Below are positions 6,029 through 11,954 of a DNA stretch of 11,954 nucleotides, piece after piece. The stretch's first letter is position 1; the number at the start of each line of letters is the position of its first letter. The position numbers and the translations under genes were made by a program. The stretch is from assembly GCA_964356745.1 (NCBI GenBank), contig CAYHIW010000029.1, positions 1-11,954 of the forward strand, in the 5' to 3' direction. A model generated the notes under the pieces. It had not been told where the DNA came from. It was given only the letters and a program-made list of their open reading frames with translations, and ran no database searches. The stretch comes from CAYHIW01 sp964356745 (lineage in GTDB: Bacteria > Patescibacteriota > Microgenomatia > UBA1406 > GWC2-37-13).

Positions 6029-7300
6029 CTAAGACTTGAGTTCCTCTCGCTCAATTTGCCACAGTCTATTATACTTGGCAACACGCTCACCACGGGAAGG
6101 AGCACCAAACTTAACAAACTCCGACTGTATTCCTACCGCAAAGTCTGCAATAAAGCTATCGTTTGTCTCACCTGATCTGTGTGACACGACGCTGCTGATA
6201 TTATTTTTTCTTGCAATATCAACAACCTCCAAGGTCTCAGAAATGGTTCCAATTTGATTAGGCTTAATGAGAATTGTTGAACAAGAATTTTGCTTAATTG
6301 CTTTTACTAATCTATCTTTATTGGTAACTAAAAGATCGTCTCCGATTAAATAAATGTTTTTTGAAAATAGTTGGTTAAGCTTAGACCATCCGTCAAAATC
6401 ATCCTGATTCAAAGGATCTTCTATGGTAAGAAACGAGTACTTCTTAATTAATTCTTCTATGAACTGTATGTATTCTTTTTTGGAAAGAGGATGAGGACGA
6501 TCTTTAATACGATACTTGTCTCCTTCATAAAAGTGTGAAGCAGCCAAGTCCAGTCCAAGAAAAACATCGAGTCCCGGTTTAAGATTGCGCTGGAGAATCG
6601 TCTCATTTATGACCTCCATTGCATCAATATTTGTTGTAAAGTTTGGTGTAAATCCTCCTTCTTCACCTACCGAAATGTTGGCGTTTCGGTAGAGAAGCAC
6701 TCTTTTTAACTCGTGAAATATCTCAATGCCAAGTTGGTACGACTTACTAAATAAAAGGGAGGATGAAGGAACAATCTGAAATTCTTGAAACTCAAGATTG
6801 TTATTAGCGTGTTTTCCCCCATTAATAATGTTAAAAATAGGCGTTGGTATTTTTTCTACTTTGATTTCGCTTTTGAAAAGTGTTGTATATAACTGGTTTA
6901 CATACCTGAAAAGAGGCATGCCGTGATCTAAGGCTGCAGCTTTAACCAAAAGCTGTGAGATAGCTAGCGTTGTATTTCCTCCAAGCTTACTTTTGTCTTT
7001 TGTTCCGTCGGCTTTGATAAGCCAATAGTCTACTTCCTGCTGTTTTTCTGGCGAAACACCAATCAATTTTGGAGCAATCAGATCGTTAATGATAGAAACT
7101 GCTTTTAAAACGCCCATACCGTCAAGCCGAGCTTTATCCCCATCTCTCATCTCAACCGCTTCGTACTTACCAATCGATGTACCGGCGGGAACTGCAGTAA
7201 CAACCTCTTTACCGTTATCAAGAAGTAATCGAGCTTCAATAGTAGGATAACTTCTTGAGTCAATGATTTCGTACGCTATTATTTTTTTTATCGCTGCCAT
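6029..7300 (-). CDS. eno: Enolase
   Basis: Enolase interconverts 2-phosphoglycerate and phosphoenolpyruvate. The 423-residue protein keeps the catalytic set: loop-1 serine in PAGTSIG (S42), FQEF (E173), GEEGGF (E213/E214), Mg ligands D251 (GLDLAAS), E294 (TIEDP) and D321 (GDD), K346 in KPNQIG, and H374/R375/S376 in SHRSGET. Two conserved loops deviate from the textbook form: DSRGNPT is DSRSYPT (14-20) and PSGASTG is PAGTSIG (38-44). The metal-binding serine is retained, so activity is expected. The ATG lies 13 bases inside the 3' end of ppsA, so the two PEP-handling enzymes form one operon. No Shine-Dalgarno sequence is present. Confidence 0.97.
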   Translation of the reverse strand: MAAIKKIIAYEIIDSRSYPTIEARLLLDNGKEVVTAVPAGTSIGKYEAVEMRDGDKARLDGMGVLKAVSIINDLIAPKLIGVSPEKQQEVDYWLIKADGTKDKSKLGGNTTLAISQLLVKAAALDHGMPLFRYVNQLYTTLFKSEIKVEKIPTPIFNIINGGKHANNNLEFQEFQIVPSSSLLFSKSYQLGIEIFHELKRVLLYRNANISVGEEGGFTPNFTTNIDAMEVINETILQRNLKPGLDVFLGLDLAASHFYEGDKYRIKDRPHPLSKKEYIQFIEELIKKYSFLTIEDPLNQDDFDGWSKLNQLFSKNIYLIGDDLLVTNKDRLVKAIKQNSCSTILIKPNQIGTISETLEVVDIARKNNISSVVSHRSGETNDSFIADFAVGIQSEFVKFGAPSRGERVAKYNRLWQIEREELKS

Positions 7301-9663
7301 GGTAGTGCTGAGTAATTTTTGGACTGAAATTTGTGAGAAAAATGCTCGTGTTCCAACTTGTGAATAAGTTCTCTCGTGCGCTCGATTGCGTCGGGATTGA
7401 CCGAAACACTTGTAGTACCAAGCTTTATCAAAAGCTCTGTTATTTCCGGATAATCAGAGGGTGCTTGTCCGCAAATTGAGGAAGTTACGTTGTATTTTTG
7501 ACAGGTCTTAATAATATGTTCTAGCATCATTATGACCGATGGCGTTCTTTCATCGTAAATGTGTGCAACGTGTTCATTGTCACGATCAACTCCAAGAAGC
7601 ATCATCGTAAGATCATTAGTTCCAATAGACACTCCATCTACACCAATTTTGAGAAACTCTTCAAGTTCAAGAGCAGCGGATGGTACTTCAACCATCATGA
7701 GCAATTTGAAATCATGAAAAGATGGAAGACCGTACTGACTAACGATCTCTTTTATTTTAACGAGCTCCCAAGGGCGCCTAACAAACGGGATCATCAGATG
7801 AATGTTTTGGTAGCCCATCTGCCAGATGTTACGAATCGCAACCAACTCAAGCCCAAAAATATCTGGATTTACTACGTATCGAGATGCTCCACGAAATCCA
7901 AGCATGGGGTTTTCTTCTTTCGGTTCATAATGTTCGCCGCCTTTAAGATGGCGGTACTCATTAGTTTTAAAGTCGGTTGCACGATAAATAACAGGTCGAG
8001 GATTGAATGCTTTAGCGAACGTAAGAAGGTCGTGAGTTAACTTACGTACAAACTCTGCTTCTTTGTGCTTCGCAATGAGCGACTTTGGGTGTACGCCAAT
8101 ATTTGCGATCATAAACTCAGCTCTGAGTAATCCTACTCCATCAACGTCTAATTTAGCGATTTTCGCAGCTTGTTCTGGCTCTGCCAAATTCACATACACC
8201 TTTGTTAGCGTTTTTAAATGTTTATTTATATGTTTGACATTTGATATTTGAGCTTTGGATTTCGATAAAACGCTGCCCTTAAAAACCTCACCCGTTGCAC
8301 CGTTTACACTTACGATAGTCTCTTTTTTCAGAACGCTTGTGGCATGTTCGGCACCAACAACCGCTGGTATACCAAGTTCACGGGAAACAATCGCTGCATG
8401 AGAAGTTCTACCGCCTTTTTCAGTAACGATAGCCGTTGCCCTTTTCATTGCCGGTACATAATCTGGGTTGGTCTGGGGAGCAACGAGAATATCCCCTTTG
8501 TGAATTTTGTCTATCTCTGACGGCGAATGGATTATTTTAACCGGACCTATCCCAATTCCAGGAGAAGCAGGCGCTCCAGTTAAGATGGGAATAAGCGTCT
8601 TATCCTGCTGACCATTAGCAGCGACATGATCCTTAATGGTCGTGATGGGACGAGACTGAACGATAAAAACATCGCCTCCTTCAATTGCCCACTCAATATC
8701 CTGAGGAAAAAAATAGTGAGCCTCAATTTCTTTTACTAAAAGCGCTACCTTTAGAATTTCAGCATCGACTAGTTTTGGAACAAATCCTTCATGCTTTGAA
8801 AGTTTTACTTCTCTATTTCCTTTTTTAGATCGAATCAATTTAAGATTTTGATGTTTGATCTCCTTTTTTAGAATGGTTACGGAATTTTTATCAACCTCGT
8901 AATGATCAGGAGTAACAGTCCCTTGTACGATATATTCACCAAGTCCAAATACTGCCTCAATGACTACTTTATTCTTATCATTTGTAACAGGATCTATGCT
9001 AAAGGCAATTCCTGACTTATCAGACTGCACCATTCGTTGCACAACAGCGGCTAAACCCACTTTGAAGTGATCAAAACCTTGAGTGTGACGATAGTAGACA
9101 GCTCGTTCGGTAAACAAAGACGCCCAGCACATTTTTACTTTGTGAAGTAGTTCTAATTCCCCTTGAACATTAAGGTATGTTTCTTGCTGACCGGCAAATG
9201 AAGCGCTCGGGAGATCTTCAGCTGTTGCAGAGGATCGAACCGCAACAAGCGGGGATTTGTAAACATGTTTTAGTCGAAGAAACGCCTGAGACAATGGTCC
9301 AAGTTGCTTTTTTAAATATTTCTTTTCTTTCTCGACAAGCTCGTGATAATGATCGATTATTTGCACTGCTAACGTATCAGATAGCGTTGCGTCCATTATG
9401 CATTTTCGAACGTGAGCTGCGACTTGTTTCAATTCATTAGGATTATCATAATTAATCACAGAAAGTAATTCTTTGATCTTTTTGTCTAAATGTGTTTCCT
9501 TGAGAAATGTAAAGTAAGCAGTTGAAGTAACAATAAAACCATAAGGAATAGGGAGGTTTGCCGAAGTCATCTCGCCCAAATTGGCGCCTTTTCCTCCGAC
9601 AAGTCCGACATCGTGCTTATCAACTTCTTCAAACCACACGATGCTTTCATAAACTTTCGTCAT
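7288..9663 (-). CDS. ppsA: Phosphoenolpyruvate synthase (pyruvate, water dikinase)
   Basis: PpsA converts pyruvate + ATP + water to PEP + AMP + phosphate; in minimal genomes the reverse direction has been proposed to replace pyruvate kinase. From the start chosen (791 aa): an N-terminal ATP-binding domain (GLVGGKGANLGEM, AVRSSATAEDLPSASFAGQQ, IEWAIEGGDVFIVQSRP); the swivelling phosphohistidine domain (GGRTSHAAIVSRELGIPAVVG) with H422, close to H421 of E. coli PpsA; and the C-terminal PEP-binding barrel (GLLRAEF, NPMLGFRGASRY, SIGTNDLTMM, SICGQAPSDYPE, C731). I prefer the ATG at 9663 (MTKVYES) over the ATG at 9699 because a TATATT box lies six bases upstream, predicting a leaderless message, and because the alternative adds a non-homologous hydrophobic 12-mer. 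It overlaps eno by 13 bases. Confidence 0.95.
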   Translation of the reverse strand: MTKVYESIVWFEEVDKHDVGLVGGKGANLGEMTSANLPIPYGFIVTSTAYFTFLKETHLDKKIKELLSVINYDNPNELKQVAAHVRKCIMDATLSDTLAVQIIDHYHELVEKEKKYLKKQLGPLSQAFLRLKHVYKSPLVAVRSSATAEDLPSASFAGQQETYLNVQGELELLHKVKMCWASLFTERAVYYRHTQGFDHFKVGLAAVVQRMVQSDKSGIAFSIDPVTNDKNKVVIEAVFGLGEYIVQGTVTPDHYEVDKNSVTILKKEIKHQNLKLIRSKKGNREVKLSKHEGFVPKLVDAEILKVALLVKEIEAHYFFPQDIEWAIEGGDVFIVQSRPITTIKDHVAANGQQDKTLIPILTGAPASPGIGIGPVKIIHSPSEIDKIHKGDILVAPQTNPDYVPAMKRATAIVTEKGGRTSHAAIVSRELGIPAVVGAEHATSVLKKETIVSVNGATGEVFKGSVLSKSKAQISNVKHINKHLKTLTKVYVNLAEPEQAAKIAKLDVDGVGLLRAEFMIANIGVHPKSLIAKHKEAEFVRKLTHDLLTFAKAFNPRPVIYRATDFKTNEYRHLKGGEHYEPKEENPMLGFRGASRYVVNPDIFGLELVAIRNIWQMGYQNIHLMIPFVRRPWELVKIKEIVSQYGLPSFHDFKLLMMVEVPSAALELEEFLKIGVDGVSIGTNDLTMMLLGVDRDNEHVAHIYDERTPSVIMMLEHIIKTCQKYNVTSSICGQAPSDYPEITELLIKLGTTSVSVNPDAIERTRELIHKLEHEHFSHKFQSKNYSALPWQR

Positions 9664-9699
9664 ACTCTCAATATACATAATAATGAAGACCAAATTCAA
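9664..9699 (-). promoter_or_regulatory. Probable ppsA-eno promoter (leaderless)
   Basis: The minus strand has TTGAAT (9699-9694), an 18-nt spacer, TATATT (9675-9670), six bases (GAGAGT), then ATG at 9663. The match is 4/6 for the -35 and 5/6 for the -10. The geometry repeats the six-base -10-to-ATG distance seen at ruvB and the 222-residue gene, which supports 9663 as the true start. Confidence 0.55.
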
Positions 9700-9724
9700 T
9701 CGTGTTTCAATGAGATCTAGAATC

Positions 9725-9733
9725 TGTTAAAAT
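9725..9733 (+). promoter_or_regulatory. Candidate extended -10 promoter of the HAD/CDP-alcohol transferase fusion gene
   Basis: TGTTAAAAT (TGn plus a 5/6 -10) ends 30 bases before the ATG at 9764, giving a leader of roughly 24 nt. No good -35 is seen. A weaker TAGACT at 9753-9758 would make the gene leaderless. Neither choice is certain. Confidence 0.35.
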
Positions 9734-9763
9734 TGCTGCTTACTAACCAAATTAGACTAATCT

Positions 9764-11191
9764 ATGGCGCCAATTGAGCAATCAACAAACTATATTCAAA
9801 AACCTGAAAAACCAACTAAAATCAAACTGATCAACAGGTTTATGGCAGAATGCACTCCTGAATTTGAAGCTACGTCATTATTATCAATCACTCCGGAGTT
9901 TCTTTCGAAAAATGGCATCGACACGTTACTACTTGATGCTGAAGGAACATTTGTGGAGTTTGGAACAATTTATCCAGATCAAAAAATTGCTAGCCACCTA
10001 AAAAATCTTAGAACTCAACTACCTCAATTGAAAGTAGCGATTGTTACAAATAAAACAGCAAAGGACCCGGCTTCTTTTGTTACTCTGACTCACTGGGGAG
10101 ACACAATAAATGCTGACGTTGTGATTACTCCACTTGATCCAAGCTGGCGGAAACCATCATCACGAATGATTCATGAAGCAATGAATTTTTTTCAAGTACC
10201 TAGTTCTGAATCGTCAAGTGTGCTTATGGCAGGAGATAAACTAACAGGTGATGTTAGATCAGCAAACAGGGCAAGTATTCGATCAATGATTATCACTCAG
10301 ATTGTGGGTGTCAACGATCATCTCGGTGATAGACTCGTACGGCGTCCATTTGAAGACAAGTTGTTGAAGTTTGGGCGAATGCGTACAAAATGGCAACCGC
10401 TTGGCTTGCATGTGATAAGTGATCCAGAAACCGATCAAATTTTCCAAGGCACAGCTGATATCGAAAGTTCAGATAAACAATTCAGTTGGTGGTCAAAAGA
10501 AGACCTATCTCAGGTTACCGAGATCGCCAATAGACTGTATGGATTTGGAATTCAAGTACCGTATGAAATCAAGCACACAATACTAGGAAGTGGATGGCTT
10601 TATGAAAATGGAGGAGATGTGGCTGATAAAATTAGCGATGCACAAATTGTCTTTGCGCTTGCTGCTGCTGTTTCTGAGTATCAAGGCAAAAAGGGACGAG
10701 CAGCAATGTTTAAGACGCTAAAGACAGCGTGCGATATGTTAGACGGTATGGTAGCAAGAAGAAGTAAAAGAGGTCCAACCAAAAGTGGTGGGGATAAAGA
10801 TCAGACCGATGACAAAATTGCAGCGCTCATAACAGAAACTGCAATGGTGTTGAAAGATCATCTTTCCCCTGCAGATTTTTTTATTCGATTTGGATCGGAC
10901 GCGGTTATGAACTCATTTGTCAGAAAAGAACTTGAAAAACGGGGAGTAGATACTGGCTCAGTTATCCCTGGCAAAGTAGCCACTTCTCTTGTTAATGTTG
11001 CAGACATTATCTCACCTTTACTAAAAGAGATTGTTCCTGAGCTATCAGAAATAATAGCTAAAATGGCAACGGGTTCCAAGGTTGGAAGAATTCCTCTCAA
11101 TGCAGACGCAATGAATCGACGTGAAGAGCTTAGGAGAGATCAGATCCCCGAACTTGAGCAAATTTATGCCGAACTAACCCAAGCTGCATAA
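9764..11191 (+). CDS. Fusion of YqeG-type HAD phosphatase and CDP-alcohol phosphatidyltransferase-like domain
   Basis: A 475-residue protein. Residues ~35-205 resemble the YqeG/GEP4 HAD-IIIA phosphatases (phosphatidylglycerophosphate phosphatase): LLLDAEGT (D58; the usual second Asp is E60), AIVTN (T95), KP (130-131) and MAGDKLTGDVRSANRA (D158, D163). After a linker (~205-280), residues ~285-440 carry the CDP-alcohol phosphatidyltransferase signature: D324-xx-D327-G-xx-A331-R332, then G342-xxx-D346-xxx-D350, with nine rather than eight residues between AR and G. Flanking segments also fit PgsA order: VADKISDAQIVFALA before it, and VRKELEKRG then GKVATSLV after it. The helices are too polar for ordinary membrane spans. 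By inference the protein could make and dephosphorylate phosphatidylglycerophosphate, or the second domain may be a soluble derivative. The domain calls come from motifs only. Confidence 0.68.
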   Translation: MAPIEQSTNYIQKPEKPTKIKLINRFMAECTPEFEATSLLSITPEFLSKNGIDTLLLDAEGTFVEFGTIYPDQKIASHLKNLRTQLPQLKVAIVTNKTAKDPASFVTLTHWGDTINADVVITPLDPSWRKPSSRMIHEAMNFFQVPSSESSSVLMAGDKLTGDVRSANRASIRSMIITQIVGVNDHLGDRLVRRPFEDKLLKFGRMRTKWQPLGLHVISDPETDQIFQGTADIESSDKQFSWWSKEDLSQVTEIANRLYGFGIQVPYEIKHTILGSGWLYENGGDVADKISDAQIVFALAAAVSEYQGKKGRAAMFKTLKTACDMLDGMVARRSKRGPTKSGGDKDQTDDKIAALITETAMVLKDHLSPADFFIRFGSDAVMNSFVRKELEKRGVDTGSVIPGKVATSLVNVADIISPLLKEIVPELSEIIAKMATGSKVGRIPLNADAMNRREELRRDQIPELEQIYAELTQAA

Positions 11192-11198
11192 TTTAGTC

Positions 11199-11227
11199 TT
11201 GATTTTCTGCTGTAAATTCATTACAAT
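11199..11227 (+). promoter_or_regulatory. Candidate promoter for tRNA-Ala-23S rRNA
   Basis: TTGATT (11199-11204), a 17-nt spacer and TACAAT (11222-11227) lie just after the stop of the fusion gene. The match is 4/6 and 5/6 at ideal spacing. Transcription from about 11234 would give a leader of about 146 nt before tRNA-Ala, containing the hairpin and repeats described separately. Other AT-rich -10-like sequences occur further downstream, so the assignment is tentative. Confidence 0.42.
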
Positions 11228-11266
11228 TTCCTTTGATGAGCCTAAAATATTCGTAAGGCATTATTG

Positions 11267-11289
11267 GATCGAGCACTAACTCGTCTCCG
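11267..11289 (+). other. Small hairpin in the rRNA leader region
   Basis: CGAG-CACTAA-CTCG forms a four-base-pair stem with a six-base loop, extended by GA/TC across a bulged T. It is not followed by a T-run, so it is unlikely to be an intrinsic terminator of the upstream gene. Confidence 0.3.
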
Positions 11290-11302
11290 AACAGCCTACT
11301 TT

Positions 11303-11377
11303 AAATAACTAATAATTTAAATCTAAGAACTAATAATATTTCATGTTAGTTTTTTCGTTTTTAGCTATTAGTTATTT
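11303..11377. repeat. Nested inverted and direct repeats upstream of tRNA-Ala/23S
   Basis: A perfect 12-bp inverted repeat (AAATAACTAATA at 11303-11314; TATTAGTTATTT at 11366-11377) ends three bases before tRNA-Ala. The 10-mer AACTAATAAT occurs twice in direct orientation, at 11307-11316 and 11328-11337, starting 21 bp apart (two helical turns). An inner AACTAA/TTAGTT pair sits at 11328-11333 and 11346-11351. It could be an AT-rich upstream element, a regulator site or a leader RNA stem. The rest of 11192-11379 has no gene. Confidence 0.6.
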
Positions 11378-11379
11378 TT

Positions 11380-11452
11380 GGGCCTGAAGTTTAGCTGGTT
11401 GAACACTTCATTTGCAATGAAGAGGTAGGCGGTTCGACTCCGCCCAGGTCCA
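11380..11452 (+). tRNA. tRNA-Ala(UGC), with unusual position 8 and D-loop
   Basis: The acceptor is GGGCCTG/CAGGTCC, including the G3-U70 pair used by alanyl-tRNA synthetase. The anticodon stem CTTCA/TGAAG encloses TTTGCAA, giving anticodon TGC; the T-arm is GGCGG-TTCGACT-CCGCC; the discriminator is A. CCA is not encoded (the DNA continues CAG). Position 8 is A instead of the nearly invariant U, and the D-loop AGCTGGTT lacks the usual A21. It lies about 41 bases before 23S rRNA and is probably co-transcribed with it. Confidence 0.93.
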
Positions 11453-11493
11453 CAGCACTTTAACAATTCGAAATTTTTTTTAACCAAACAGAG

Positions 11494-11954
11494 AGATGGA
11501 AGAATTAATGTTAATGGTGGATGCCTTGGCAGTTTAAGCCGAAGAAGGACGTGTAATCGAGCACGAAAACAACGGTTAGCCCTTAATTAGGCTTTGATCC
11601 GTTGGTCTCCGAATGGGACAACCCCATCTTGCGAAAGCAGGATGATCCCGACTTTATTGTCGGGAAGGGAACCTAGGGAACTGAAACATCTAAGTACCTA
11701 GAGGAAAAGAAATCATATGAGATTCCGTTAGTAGAGGTGATCGAAAGCGGAACAGTCTAAACTTCGCCTTCGGGCGAGGAGTTGCGGGACCACAGTAGGG
11801 AGTAATTTTGATAAAAGAATGTTCTGGAATGAACAACCATAGGAAGTAATAGTCTTGTATTTGAAATCAAAATTACCTCGGTGGGTTTCCCAAGTACCAC
11901 GAGGCACGGCAAACCTTGTGGGAAACTGGGGCGGTCACGATCCAAGACTAAATA
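11494..11954 (+). rRNA. 23S ribosomal RNA, 5' portion (continues past the window)
   Basis: The start is estimated by aligning GGTGGATGCC (11516 onward) with the E. coli 23S 5' region, where it begins near base 23. Further matches: CCGAAGAAGGACGTG; CTCCGAATGGG with a GAAA-capped hairpin (about 11626-11645); a GAGGTGATCGAAAGCGGAA segment; a UUCG-capped hairpin (11765-11776); and TCCAAGACTAAATA at the window edge, equivalent to E. coli positions near 410-420. The exact 5' end is uncertain by several bases. No intron is seen in this part. No 16S gene precedes it in this window; only tRNA-Ala does. Confidence 0.95.

Noticed and set aside
7561..8040. Plus-strand 159-codon frame and other frames opposite ppsA (8063-8251, 9177-9440)
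   Set aside because: They are antisense to a fully conserved ppsA reading frame, with no family features or promoter.
10858..11100. Minus-strand 80-codon frame
   Set aside because: It is antisense to the C-terminal domain of the fusion gene and is a frame shadow.
11757..11945. Minus-strand 62-codon open frame
   Set aside because: It lies inside 23S rRNA and is explained by rRNA.
1..11954. CRISPR array, insertion sequence or prophage genes
   Set aside because: There are no regularly spaced repeats, transposase motifs, or target duplications; the genes are housekeeping-type with even composition.
11494..11954. Intron or intervening sequence in 23S
   Set aside because: The conserved blocks follow the E. 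coli order with near-normal spacing over the visible part; later parts lie outside the window.

Overview
The window looks like a piece of a small bacterial genome, most likely from the Candidate Phyla Radiation (Patescibacteria), possibly Microgenomates. This placement is an inference. It rests on AT-rich, tightly packed genes, a shortened UvrC, an enolase beside a PEP synthase, a substrate-binding protein held by a membrane anchor instead of a lipobox, tRNAs mostly without an encoded CCA, and a 23S rRNA gene preceded only by tRNA-Ala. TGA acts as a normal stop codon (uvrA, uvrC, ruvB), so the Gracilibacteria/Absconditabacteria recoded code does not apply.

Layout. Positions 1-2991 (+) form a compact operon: the 3' end of uvrA, a short uvrC lacking its C-terminal HhH domain, secG, and a membrane-anchored oligopeptide-binding-type protein. 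The first three genes are joined by ATGA start/stop overlaps. A small three-helix membrane protein (3317-2994, -) converges on this operon. Positions 3377-3707 hold four tRNAs: Arg(UCU) on + and a Leu(UAA)-Thr(UGU)-Leu(GAG) cluster on -, meeting 3' end to 3' end. Then come ruvB (-), an unrecognised 222-residue protein (+), ruvA (-), and the overlapping pair eno and ppsA (-). At 9764-11191 (+) lies a fusion of a YqeG-type HAD phosphatase domain and a CDP-alcohol phosphatidyltransferase-like domain. The window ends with tRNA-Ala(UGC) and the first ~460 nt of 23S rRNA.

Functional themes are DNA repair and recombination (UvrA/UvrC, RuvA/RuvB), protein export (SecG), peptide binding, lower glycolysis/PEP metabolism (Eno, PpsA) and translation RNAs.

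The two most interesting signals are as follows. (1) The 9764 fusion joins, in one chain, the two chemistries that would make phosphatidylglycerol (PGP synthesis and PGP dephosphorylation). However, the helices of its transferase half look far too polar for a normal membrane enzyme. (2) Several protein genes have sigma70-type promoters whose -10 box lies exactly 6-7 nt before the ATG, predicting leaderless mRNAs. The clearest case is a symmetric face-to-face promoter pair in the 28-bp gap between ruvB and the 222-residue gene. I saw no convincing Shine-Dalgarno sequence at the starts examined.
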